DNA of 64,000 nucleotides from Escarpia spicata. Lineage: Eukaryota; Annelida; Polychaeta; Sabellida; Siboglinidae. Below, piece after piece: positions 1 to 12,723 of this stretch. Both the position numbers and the translations under genes were made by a program. Under the pieces are notes generated by a model that was not told where the DNA came from, did not search any database, and worked only from the letters and a program-made list of their open reading frames with translations. Where the stretch lies: contig CAXEFP010000908.1 in the NCBI GenBank assembly GCA_963995525.1, positions 62,001 through 126,000 of the forward strand, in the 5' to 3' direction. The number at the start of each line of letters is the position of its first letter. Within the stretch, counting starts at the first letter, position 1.

Positions 1-3000
1 CACGAAGGCTAGATTGATATCAAGCTACACACATAACTAGATTAACCCCAAATGGGAATGCATGTTACCGTTTTATCCCCGTCACGTAAGTTACAAGAAC
101 ATATTACGTAAGTTATAGGTGTGAAAACTCATCCCCATTTGAAGTTTTTTCTTGTCTAAAGCAGCAGTACCTTCAGTACTCACGAGACAAACATGTCCCA
201 TATCAAAGTGTTCGAAAAAAATTAATGCATATCACAGCAAAACGGTATTTGTAATGCACTTTTTTCGGCGGAAGGATATTTAATGTGGTCTTACCCCAAA
301 TAGATGTTTTGCATGTTACAAATCTTCACGAAGGCTAGATTGATATCAAGCTACACACATAACTAGATTAACCCCAAATGGGAATGCATGTTACCGTTTT
401 ATCCCCGTCACGTAAGTTACAAGAACATATTACGTAAGTTATAGGTGTGAAAACTCATCCCCATTTGATGTTTTATCTTGTCTAAAGCAGCAGTACATTC
501 AGTACTCACGAGACAAACATGTCCCATGTCAAAGTGTTCGAAACAAATTAATGCATATCACAGCAAAACGGTATTTGTAGTGCACTTTTTTCGGCGGAAG
601 GATCCTTAATGTGGTCTTATCCCAAATAGATGATTTGCATGTTACAAATCTTCACGAAGGCTAGATTGATATCAAGCTACACACATAACTAGATTAACCC
701 CAAATGGGAATGCATGTTACCGTTTTATCCCCGTCACGTAAGTTACAAGAACATATTACGTAAGTTATAGGTGTGAAAACTCATCCCCATTTGAAGTTTT
801 TTCTTGTCTAAAGCAGCAGTACCTTCAGTACTCACGAGACAAACATGTCCCATATCAAAGTGTTCGAAACAAATTAATGCATATCACAGCAAAACGGTAT
901 TTGTAATGCACTTTTTTCGGCGGAAGGATATTTAATGTGGTCTTACCCCAAGTAGATGTTTTGCATGTTACAAATCTTCACGAAGGCTAGATTGATATCA
1001 AGCTACACACATAACTAGATTAACCCCAAATGGGAATGCATGTTACCGTTTTATCCCCGTCACGTAAGTTACAAGAACATATTACGTAAGTTATAGGTGT
1101 GAAAACTCATCCCCATTTGATGTTTTATCTTGTCTAAATCAGCAGTACATTCAGTACTCACGAGACAAAAATGTCCCATGTCAAAATGTTCGAAAAAAAT
1201 TAATTCATATCACAGCAAAACGGTATTTGTAGTGCACTTTTTTCGGCGGAAGGATCTTTAATGTGTTCTTACCCCAAATAGATGTTATGCATGTTAGAAA
1301 TCTTCACGAAGGCTAGATTGATATCAAGCTACACACATAACTAGATTAATCACAAATGGGAATGCATGTTACCGTTCTATTTCCGTCACGTAAGTTACAA
1401 GAACATATTACGTAAGTTATAGGTGTGAAAACTAGTCCCCATTTGAAGTTTTTTCTTATCTAAAGCAGCAGTACCTTCAGTACTCACGAGACAAACATGT
1501 CCCATGTCAAAATGTTCGAAAAAAATTAATGCGTATCACAGCAAAACGGTATTTGTAGTGCACTTTTTTCGGCGGAAGGATCATTACTGTGGTCTTACCC
1601 CAAATAGATGTTTTGCATGTTACAAATCTTCACGAAGGCTAGATTGATATCAAGCTACACACATAACTAGATTAACCCCAAATGGGAATGCATGTTACCG
1701 TTTTATCCCCGTCACGTAAGTTACAAGAACATATTACGTAAGTTATAGGTATGAAAACTCATCCCCATTTGAAGTTTTTTCTTGTCTAAAGCAGCAGTAC
1801 CTTCAGTACTCACGAGACAAACATGTCCCATATCAAAATGTTCGAAAAAAATTAATGCATATCACAGCAAAACGGTATTTGTAGTGCACTTTTTTCGGCG
1901 GAAGGATCTTTAATGTGTTCTTACCCCAAATAGATGTTATGCATGTTACAAATCTTCACGAAGGCTAGATTGATATCAAGCTACACACATAACTAGATTA
2001 ATCACAAATGGGAATGCATGTTACCGTTCTATCTCCGTCACGTAAGTTACAAGAACATATTACGTAAGTTATAGGTGTGAAAACTAATCCCCATTTGAAG
2101 TTTTTTCTTATCTAAAGCAGCAGTACATTCAGTACTCACGAGACAAACATGTCCCATGTCAAAGTGTTCGAAAAAAATTAATGCATATCACAGCAAAACG
2201 GTATTTGTAGTGCACTTTTTTCGGCGGAAGGATCCTTAATGTGGTCTTATCCCAAATAGATGATTTGCATGTTACAAATCTTCACGAAGGCTAGATTGAT
2301 ATCAAGCTACACACATAACTAGATTAACCCCAAATGGGAATGCATGTTACCGTTTTATCCCCGTCACGTAAGTTACAAGAACATATTACGTAAGTTATAG
2401 GTGTGAAAACTCATCCCCATTTGAAGTTTTTTCTTGTCTAAAGCAGCAGTACCTTCAGTACTCACGAGACAAACATGTCCCATATCAAAGTGTTCGAAAC
2501 AAATTAATGCATATCACAGCAAAACGGTATTTGTAGTGCACTTTTTTCGGCGGAAGGATCTTTAATGTGTTCTTACCCCAAATAGATGTTATGCATGTTA
2601 CAAATCTTCACGAAGGCTAGATTGATATCAAGCTACACACATAACTAGATTAATCACAAATGGGAATGCATGTTACCGTTCTATCTCCGTCACGTAAGTT
2701 ACAAGAACATATTACGTAAGTTATAGGTGTGAAAACTAATCCCCATTTGAAGTTTTTTCTTATCTAAAGCAGCAGTACATTCAGTACTCACGAGACAAAC
2801 ATGTCCCATGTCAAAGTGTTCGAAAAAAATTAATGCATATCACAGCAAAACGGTATTTGTAGTGCACTTTTTTCGGCGGAAGGATCCTTAATGTGGTCTT
2901 ATCCCAAATAGATGATTTGCATGTTACAAATCTTCACGAAGGCTAGATTGATATCAAGCTACACACATAACTAGATTAACCCCAAATGGGAATGCATGTT

Positions 3001-4564
3001 ACCGTTTTATCCCCGTCACGTAAGTTACAAGAACATATTACGTAAGTTATAGGTGTGAAAACTCATCCCCATTTGAAGTTTTTTCTTGTCTAAAGCAGCA
3101 GTACCTTCAGTACTCACGAGACAAACATGTCCCATATCAAAGTGTTCGAAACAAATTAATGCATATCACAGCAAAACGGTATTTGTAATGCACTTTTTTC
3201 GGCGGAAGGATATTTAATGTGGTCTTACCCCAAATAGATGTTTTGCATGTTACAAATCTTCACGAAGGCTAGATTGATATCAAGCTACACACATAACTAG
3301 ATTAACCCCAAATGGGAATGCATGTTACCGTTTTATCCCCGTCACGTAAGTTACAAGAACATATTACGTAAGTTATAGGTGTGAAAACTCATCCCCATTT
3401 GATGTTTTATCTTGTCTAAATCAGCAGTACATTCAGTACTCACGAGACAAAAATGTCCCATGTCAAAATGTTCGAAAAAAATTAATTCATATCACAGCAA
3501 AACGGTATTTGTAGTGCACTTTTTTCGGCGGAAGGATCTTTAATGTGTTCTTACCCCAAATAGATGTTATGCATGTTAGAAATCTTCACGAAGGCTAGAT
3601 TGATATCAAGCTACACACATAACTAGATTAATCACAAATGGGAATGCATGTTACCGTTCTATCTCCGTCACGTAAGTTACAAGAACATATTACGTAAGTT
3701 ATAGGTGTGAAAACTCATCCCCATTTGATGTTTTATCTTGTCTAAAGCAGCAGTACATTCAGTACTCACGAGACAAACATGTCCCATGTCAAAATGTTCG
3801 AAACAAATTAATGCATATCACAGCAAAACGGTATTTGTAGTGCACTTTTTTCGGCGGAAGGATCCTTAATGTGGTCTTACCCCAAATAGATGTTTTGCAT
3901 GTTACAAATCTTCACGAAGGCTAGATTGATATCAAGCTACACACATAACTAGATTAATCACAAATGGGAATGCATGTTACCGTTCTATCTCCGTCACGTA
4001 AGTTACAAGAACATATTACGTAAGTTATAGGTGTGAAAACTAATCCCCATTTGAAGTTTTTTCTTATCTAAAGCAGCAGTACATTCAGTACTCACGAGAC
4101 AAACATGTCCCATGTCAAAGTGTTCGAAAAAAATTAATGCATATCACAGCAAAACGGTATTTGTAGTGCACTTTTTTCGGCGGAAGGATCTTTAATGTGT
4201 TCTTACCCCAAATAGATGTTATGCATGTTAGAAATCTTCACGAAGGCTAGATTGATATCAAGCTACACACATAACTAGATTAATCACAAATGGGAATGCA
4301 TGTTACCGTTCTATTTCCGTCACGTAAGTTACAAGAACATATTACGTAAGTTATAGGTGTGAAAACTAATCCCCATTTGAAATTTTTTCTTTTCTAAAGC
4401 AGCAGTACCTTCAGTACTCACGAGACAAACATGTCCCATATCAAAGTGTTCGAAAAAAATTAATGCATATCACAGCAAAACGGTATTTGTAGTGCACTTT
4501 TTTCGGCGGAAGGATCCTTAATGTGGTCTTATCCCAAATAGATGATTTGCATGTTACAAATCTT
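1..4564. repeat. Left mosaic domain of the satellite, 14 units
   Basis: Fourteen units of exactly 326 bp with no indels and no single dominant higher-order period. Unit classes seen further right (C, D, E and F types, with TAATGC at 254 or GTTAGAAATC at 319) occur in mixed order. One rare variant, TCTAAATCAGCAG in place of TCTAAAGCAGCAG, appears at about 1130 and again 2282 bp later at about 3412, so a 7-unit spacing already exists here. No gene was seen. Confidence 0.85.
1631..3586. repeat. Six-unit block, copy 1 of a long-range duplication
   Basis: Six consecutive units match, class for class and in order, the units at 7182-9137. Shared diagnostic variants are the ATATCAAAATG state in the first unit, GAAACAAATT in the third and fifth, and TCTAAATCAGCAG in the sixth. 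The offset is 5551 bp, which is 17 units plus the three CAG insertions. The units on either side do not correspond, so the copied segment is bounded. A few single-base differences exist, for example TTCTATCTCC here against TTCTAACTCC in the other copy. Confidence 0.75.
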
Positions 4565-6197
4565 CACGAAGGCTAGATTGATATCAAGCTACACACATAA
4601 CTAGATTAACCCCAAATGGGAATGCATGTTACCGTTTTATCCCCGTCACGTAAGTTACAAGAACATATTACGTAAGTTATAGGTGTGAAAACTCATCCCC
4701 ATTTGATGTTTTATCTTGTCTAAAGCAGCAGTACATTCAGTACTCACGAGACAAACATGTCCCATGTCAAAATGTTCGAAAAAAATTAATGCGTATCACA
4801 GCAAAACGGTATTTGTAGTGCACTTTTTTCGGCGGAAGGATCATTACTGTGGTCTTACCCCAAATAGATGTTTTGCATGTTACAAATCTTCACGAAGGCT
4901 AGATTGATATCAAGCTACACACATAACTAGATTAACCCCAAATGGGAATGCATGTTACCGTTTTATCCCCGTCACGTAAGTTACAAGAACATATTACGTA
5001 AGTTATAGGTGTGAAAACTCATCCCCATTTGATGTTTTATCTTGTCTAAAGCAGCAGTACATTCAGTACTCACGAGACAAACATGTCCCATGTCAAAATG
5101 TTCGAAAAAAATTAATGCGTATCACAGCAAAACGGTATTTGTAGTGCACTTTTTTCGGCGGAAGGATCATTACTGTGGTCTTACCCCAAATAGATGTTTT
5201 GCATGTTACAAATCTTCACGAAGGCTAGATTGATATCAAGCTACACACATAACTAGATTAACCCCAAATGGGAATGCATGTTACCGTTTTATCCCCGTCA
5301 CGTAAGTTACAAGAACATATTACGTAAGTTATAGGTGTGAAAACTCATCCCCATTTGATGTTTTATCTTGTCTAAAGCAGCAGCAGTACATTCAGTACTC
5401 ACGAGACAAACATGTCCCATGTCAAAATGTTCGAAAAAAATTAATGCATATCACAGCAAAACGGTATTTGTAGTGCACTTTTTTCGGCGGAAGGATCCTT
5501 AATGTGGTCTTACCCCAAATATATGTTTTGCATGTTACAAATCTTCACGAAGGCTAGATTGATATCAAGCTACACACATAACTAGATTAACCCCAAATGG
5601 GAATGCATGTTACCGTTTTATCCCCGTCACGTAAGTTACAAGAACATATTACGTAAGTTATAGGTATGAAAACTCATCCCCATTTGAAGTTTTTTCTTGT
5701 CTAAAGCAGCAGTACCTTCAGTACTCACGAGACAAACATGTCCCATATCAAAATGTTCGAAAAAAATTAATGCATATCACAGCAAAACGGTATTTGTAGT
5801 GCACTTTTTTCGGCGGAAGGATCTTTAATGTGTTCTTACCCCAAATAGATGTTATGCATGTTACAAATCTTCACGAAGGCTAGATTGATATCAAGCTACA
5901 CACATAACTAGATTAATCACAAATGGGAATGCATGTTACCGTTCTAACTCCGTCACGTAAGTTACAAGAACATATTACGTAAGTTATAGGTGTGAAAACT
6001 AATCCCCATTTGAAGTTTTTTCTTATCTAAAGCAGCAGTACATTCAGTACTCACGAGACAAACATGTCCCATGTCAAAGTGTTCGAAAAAAATTAATGCA
6101 TATCACAGCAAAACGGTATTTGTAGTGCACTTTTTTCGGCGGAAGGATCCTTAATGTGGTCTTATCCCAAATAGATGATTTGCATGTTACAAATCTT
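4565..6197. repeat. Five-unit HOR, copy 1 (one CAG insertion)
   Basis: Five units: two class A units (GGATCATTACTG and GCGTATCAC), one unit with the CAG insertion and ATATATG at its end, one class C unit (GTATG at 121), and one class D unit with the rare TTCTAACTCC. The same five classes in the same order follow at once at 6198. The length is 1633 bp because of the CAG insertion at 5378-5386. Confidence 0.85.
4809..4846 (+). other. Representative satellite segment resembling the 3' end of 18S rRNA
   Basis: Bases 4832-4846 read GCGGAAGGATCATTA, the same 15 bases as the near-universal 3' terminus of eukaryotic 18S rRNA. The bases before it (GTATTTGTAG-TGCACTT) align loosely with the 18S bases that precede that terminus, with a short T-rich insertion between. 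The exact 15-mer occurs only in about ten units with the ATCATTACTG state, for example at about 1576, 5158, 6465, 11036, 12993, 42657, 43311 and 44941. Other units differ at one or two of the last bases. No other rRNA sequence was recognised. Chance is a real alternative. Confidence 0.3.
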
Positions 6198-7022
6198 CAC
6201 GAAGGCTAGATTGATATCAAGCTACACACATAACTAGATTAACCCCAAATGGGAATGCATGTTACCGTTTTATCCCCGTCACGTAAGTTACAAGAACATA
6301 TTACGTAAGTTATAGGTGTGAAAACTCATCCCCATTTGATGTTTTATCTTGTCTAAAGCAGCAGTACATTCAGTACTCACGAGACAAACATGTCCCATGT
6401 CAAAATGTTCGAAAAAAATTAATGCGTATCACAGCAAAACGGTATTTGTAGTGCACTTTTTTCGGCGGAAGGATCATTACTGTGGTCTTACCCCAAATAG
6501 ATGTTTTGCATGTTACAAATCTTCACGAAGGCTAGATTGATATCAAGCTACACACATAACTAGATTAACCCCAAATGGGAATGCATGTTACCGTTTTATC
6601 CCCGTCACGTAAGTTACAAGAACATATTACGTACGTTATAGGTGTGAAAACTCATCCCCATTTGATGTTTTATCTTGTCTAAAGCAGCAGCAGTACATTC
6701 AGTACTCACGAGACAAACATGTCCCATGTCAAAATGTTCGAAAAAAATTAATGCGTATCACAGCAAAACGGTATTTGTAGTGCACTTTTTTCGGCGGAAG
6801 GATCATTACTGTGGTCTTACCCCAAATAGATGTTTTGCATGTTACAAATCTTCACGAAGGCTAGATTGATATCAAGCTACACACATAACTAGATTAACCC
6901 CAAATGGGAATGCATGTTACCGTTTTATCCCCGTCACGTAAGTTACAAGAACATATTACGTAAGTTATAGGTATGAAAACTCATCCCCATTTGATGTTTT
7001 ATCTTGTCTAAAGCAGCAGCAG
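5378..7022. repeat. Span of the three CAG-expanded units
   Basis: Three units have three CAG copies after TCTAAAG instead of the usual two, at 5378-5386, 6685-6693 and 7014-7022. These are the only net length changes I found in about 63 kb. The first and third are the same unit of the two 5-unit copies, so one was inherited by block duplication. The second lies in the neighbouring class A unit and may have spread by gene conversion from the third. Confidence 0.85.
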
Positions 7023-7833
7023 TACATTCAGTACTCACGAGACAAACATGTCCCATGTCAAAATGTTCGAAAAAAATTAATGCATATCACAGCAAAACGG
7101 TATTTGTAGTGCAATTTTTTCGGCGGAAGGATCCTTAATGTGGTCTTACCCCAAATATATGTTTTGCATGTTACAAATCTTCACGAAGGCTAGATTGATA
7201 TCAAGCTACACACATAACTAGATTAACCCCAAATGGGAATGCATGTTACCGTTTTATCCCCGTCACGTAAGTTACAAGAACATATTACGTAAGTTATAGG
7301 TATGAAAACTCATCCCCATTTGAAGTTTTTTCTTGTCTAAAGCAGCAGTACCTTCAGTACTCACGAGACAAACATGTCCCATATCAAAATGTTCGAAAAA
7401 AATTAATGCATATCACAGCAAAACGGTATTTGTAGGGCACTTTTTTCGGCGGAAGGATCTTTAATGTGTTCTTACCCCAAATAGATGTTATGCATGTTAC
7501 AAATCTTCACGAAGGCTAGATTGATATCAAGCTACACACATAACTAGATTAATCACAAATGGGAATGCATGTTACCGTTCTAACTCCGTCACGTAAGTTA
7601 CAAGAACATATTACGTAAGTTATAGGTGTGAAAACTAATCCCCATTTGAAGTTTTTTCTTATCTAAAGCAGCAGTACATTCAGTACTCACGAGACAAACA
7701 TGTCCCATGTCAAAGTGTTCGAAAAAAATTAATGCATATCACAGCAAAACGGTATTTGTAGTGCACTTTTTTCGGCGGAAGGATCCTTAATGTGGTCTTA
7801 TCCCAAATAGATGATTTGCATGTTACAAATCTT
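6198..7833. repeat. Five-unit HOR, copy 2 (two CAG insertions)
   Basis: Tandem copy of the preceding block. TTCTAACTCC occurs in these two copies, in the matching unit, which makes this a recent duplication. It differs by a second CAG insertion (6685-6693, in the second unit), by TACGTACGTTATAGG near 6630, where the GTAAGTTA run of other units is broken, and by TAGGGCAC near 7434. The length is 1636 bp. Confidence 0.85.
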
Positions 7834-9137
7834 CACGAAGGCTAGATTGATATCAAGCTACACACATAACTAGATTAACCCCAAATGGGAATGCATGTTA
7901 CCGTTTTATCCCCGTCACGTAAGTTACAAGAACATATTACGTAAGTTATAGGTGTGAAAACTCATCCCCATTTGAAGTTTTTTCTTGTCTAAAGCAGCAG
8001 TACCTTCAGTACTCACGAGACAAACATGTCCCATATCAAAGTGTTCGAAACAAATTAATGCATATCACAGCAAAACGGTATTTGTAGTGCACTTTTTTCG
8101 GCGGAAGGATCTTTAATGTGTTCTTACCCCAAATAGATGTTATGCATGTTACAAATCTTCACGAAGGCTAGATTGATATCAAGCTACACACATAACTAGA
8201 TTAATCACAAATGGGAATGCATGTTACCGTTCTATCTCCGTCACGTAAGTTACAAGAACATATTACGTAAGTTATAGGTGTGAAAACTAATCCCCATTTG
8301 AAGTTTTTTCTTATCTAAAGCAGCAGTACATTCAGTACTCACGAGACAAACATGTCCCATGTCAAAGTGTTCGAAAAAAATTAATGCATATCACAGCAAA
8401 ACGGTATTTGTAGTGCACTTTTTTCGGCGGAAGGATCCTTAATGTGGTCTTATCCCAAATAGATGATTTGCATGTTACAAATCTTCACGAAGGCTAGATT
8501 GATATCAAGCTACACACATATCTAGATTAACCCCAAATGGGAATGCATGTTACCGTTTTATCCCCGTCACGTAAGTTACAAGAACATATTACGTAAGTTA
8601 TAGGTGTGAAAACTCATCCCCATTTGAAGTTTTTTCTTGTCTAAAGCAGCAGTACCTTCAGTACTCACGAGACAAACATGTCCCATATCAAAGTGTTCGA
8701 AACAAATTAATGCATATCACAGCAAAACGGTATTTGTAATGCACTTTTTTCGGCGGAAGGATATTTAATGTGGTCTTACCCCAAATAGATGTTTTGCATG
8801 TTACAAATCTTCACGAAGGCTAGATTGATATCAAGCTACACACATAACTAGATTAACCCCAAATGGGAATGCATGTTACCGTTTTATCCCCGTCACGTAA
8901 GTTACAAGAACATATTACGTAAGTTATAGGTGTGAAAACTCATCCCCATTTGATGTTTTATCTTGTCTAAATCAGCAGTACATTCAGTACTCACGAGACA
9001 AAAATGTCCCATGTCAAAATGTTCGAAAAAAATTAATTCATATCACAGCAAAACGGTATTTGTAGTGCACTTTTTTCGGCGGAAGGATCTTTAATGTGTT
9101 CTTACCCCAAATAGATGTTATGCATGTTAGAAATCTT
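7182..9137. repeat. Six-unit block, copy 2 of a long-range duplication
   Basis: Matches 1631-3586 unit for unit at an offset of 5551 bp, including the rare TCTAAATCAGCAG unit at about 8963. Private changes include CATATCTAGATT near 8520. It overlaps the end of the second 5-unit HOR copy, so the two duplication events overlap in space. Confidence 0.75.
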
Positions 9138-12100
9138 CACGAAGGCTAGATTGATATCAAGCTACACACATAACTAGATTAATCACAAATGGGAATGCAT
9201 GTTACCGTTCTATCTCCGTCACGTAAGTTACAAGAACATATTACGTAAGTTATAGGTGTGAAAACTAATCCCCATTTGAAGTTTTTTCTTATCTAAAGCA
9301 GCAGTACCTTCAGTACTCACGAGACAAACATGTCCCATATCAAAGTGTTCGAAAAAAATTAATGCATATCACAGCAAAACGGTATTTGTAATGCACTTTT
9401 TTCGGCGGAAGGATATTTAATGTGGTCTTACCCCAAATAGATGTTTTGCATGTTACAAATCTTCACGAAGGCTAGATTGATATCAAGCTACACACATAAC
9501 TAGATTAACCCCAAATGGGAATGCATGTTACCGTTTTATCCCCGTCACGTAAGTTACAAGAACATATTACGTAAGTTATAGGTGTGAAAACTCATCCCCA
9601 TTTGATGTTTTATCTTGTCTAAAGCAGCAGTACATTCAGTACTCACGAGACAAACATGTCCCATGTCAAAATGTTCGAAAAAAATTAATGCATATCACAG
9701 CAAAACGGTATTTGTAGTGCACTTTTTTCGGCGGAAGGATCCTTACTGTGGTCTTACCCCAAATAGATGTTTTGCATGTTACAAATCTTCACGAAGGCTA
9801 AATTGATATCAAGCTACACACATAACTAGATTAATCACAAATGGGAATGCATGTTACCGTTCTATCTCCGTCACGTAAGTTACAAGAACATATTACGTAA
9901 GTTATAGGTGTGAAAACTCATCCACATTTGATGTTTTATCTTGTCTAAAGCAGCAGTACATTCAGTACTCACGAGACAAACATGTCCCATGTCAAAATGT
10001 TCGAAACAAATTAATGCATATCACAGCAAAACGGTATTTGTAGTGCACTTTTTTCGGCGGAAGGATCCTTAATGTGGTCTTACCCCAAATAGATGTTTTG
10101 CATGTTACAAATCTTCACGAAGGCTAGATTGATATCAAGCTACACACATAACTAGATTAATCACAAATGGGAATGCATGTTACCGTTCTATCTCCGTCAC
10201 GTAAGTTACAAGAACATATTACGTAAGTTATAGGTGTGAAAACTAATCCCCATTTGAAGTTTTTTCTTATCTAAAGCAGCAGTACATTCAGTACTCACGA
10301 GACAAACATGTCCCATGTCAAAGTGTTCGAAAAAAATTAATGCATATCACAGCAAAACGGTATTTGTAGTGCACTTTTTTCGGCGGAAGGATCTTTAATG
10401 TGTTCTTACCCCAAATAGATGTTATGCATGTTAGAAATCTTCACGAAGGCTAGATTGATATCAAGCTACACACATAACTAGATTAATCACAAATGGGAAT
10501 GCATGTTACCGTTCTATTTCCGTCACGTAAGTTACAAGAACATATTACGTAAGTTATAGGTGTGAAAACTAATCCCCATTTGAAATTTTTTCTTTTCTAA
10601 AGCAGCAGTACCTTCAGTACTCACGAGACAAACATGTCCCATATCAAAGTGTTCGAAAAAAATTAATGCATATCACAGCAAAACGGTATTTGTAGTGCAC
10701 TTTTTTCGGCGGAAGGATCCTTAATGTGGTCTTATCCCAAATATATGATTTGCATGTTACAAATCTTCACGAAGGCTAGATTGATATCAAGCTACACACA
10801 TAACTAGATTAACCCCAAATGGGAATGCATGTTACCGTTTTATCCCCGTCACGTAAGTTACAAGAACATATTACGTAAGTTATAGGTGTGAAAACTCATC
10901 CCCATTTGATGTTTTATCTTGTCTAAAGCAGCAGTACATTCAGTACTCACGAGACAAACATGTCCCATGTCAAAATGTTCGAAAAAAATTAATGCGTATC
11001 ACAGCAAAACGGTATTTGTAGTGCACTTTTTTCGGCGGAAGGATCATTACTGTGGTCTTACCCCAAATAGATGTTTTGCATGTTACAAATCTTCACGAAG
11101 GCTAGATTGATATCAAGCTACACACATAACTAGATTAACCCCAAATGGGAATGCATGTTACCGTTTTATCCCCGTCACGTAAGTTACAAGAACATATTAC
11201 GTAAGTTATAGGTGTGAAAACTCATCCCCATTTGATGTTTTATCTTGTCTAAAGCAGCAGTACATTCAGTACTCACGAGACAAACATGTCCCATGTCAAA
11301 ATGTTCGAAAAAAATTAATGCATATCACAGAAAAACGGTATTTGTAGTGCACTTTTTTCGGCGGAAGGATCTTTAATGTGTTCTTACCCCAAATAGATGT
11401 TATGCATGTTACAAATCTTCACGAAGGCTAGATTGATATCAAGCTACACACATAACTAGATTAATCACAAATGGGAATGCATGTTACCGTTCTATCTCCG
11501 TCACGTAAGTTACAAGAACATATTACGTAAGTTATAGGTGTGAAAACTAATCCCCATTTGACGTTTTTTCTTATCTAAAGCAGCAGTACATTCAGTACTC
11601 ACGAGACAAACATGTCCCATGTCAAAGTGTTCGAAAAAAATTAATGCATATCACAGCAAAACGGTATTTGTAGTGCACTTTTTTCGGCGGAAGGATCCTT
11701 AATGTGGTCTTATCCCAAATAGATGATTTGCATGTTACAAATCTTCACGAAGGCTAGATTGATATCAAGCTACACACATAACTAGATTAACCCCAAATGG
11801 GAATGCATGTTACCGTTTTATCCCCGTCACGTAAGTTACAAGAACATATTACGTAAGTTATAGGTGTGAAAACTCATCCCCATTTGAAGTTTTTTCTTGT
11901 CTAAAGCAGCAGTACCTTCAGTACTCACGAGACAAACATGTCCCATATCAAAGTGTTCGAAAAAAATTAATGCATATCACAGCAAAACGGTATTTGTAAT
12001 GCACTTTTTTCGGCGGAAGGATATTTAATGTGGTCTTACCCCAAATAGATGTTTTGCATGTTACAAATCTTCACGAAGGCTAGATTGATATCAAGCTACA

Positions 12101-12723
12101 CACATAACTAAATTAACCCCAAATGGGAATGCATGTTACCGTTTTATCCCCGTCACGTAAGTTACAAGAACATATTACGTAAGTTATAGGTGTGAAAACT
12201 CATCCCCATTTGATGTTTTATCTTGTCTAAAGCAGCAGTACATTCAGTACTCACGAGACAAAAATGTCCCATGTCAAAATGTTCGAAAAAAATTAATTCA
12301 TATCACAGCAAAACGGTATTTGTAGTGCACTTTTTTCGGCGGAAGGATCTTTAATGTGTTCTTACCCCAAATAGATGTTATGCATGTTAGAAATCTTCAC
12401 GAAGGCTAGATTGATATCAAGCTACACACATAACTAGATTAATCACAAATGGGAATGCATGTTACCGTTCTATTTCCGTCACGTAAGTTACAAGAACATA
12501 TTACGTAAGTTATAGGTGTGAAAACTAATCCCCATTTGAAATTTTTTCTTTTCTAAAGCAGCAGTACCTTCAGTACTCACGAGACAAACATGTCCCATAT
12601 CAAAGTGTTCGAAAAAAATTAATGCATATCACAGCAAAACGGTATTTGTAGTGCACTTTTTTCGGCGGAAGGATCCTTAATGTGGTCTTATCCCAAATAG
12701 ATGATTTGCATGTTACAAATCTT
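7834..12723. repeat. Mosaic satellite domain with 4- and 6-unit blocks
   Basis: Fifteen units of exactly 326 bp. Class A units start at 9464 and 10768, giving a 4-unit and then a 6-unit interval before the 7-unit domain begins at 12724. The units before 4565, 10768 and 12724 all carry TTCTATTTCC with GAAATTTTTTCTTTTC, so these three class A positions share one origin. One unit has AGAAAAACGG in place of AGCAAAACGG near 11329. No gene was seen. Confidence 0.8.
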
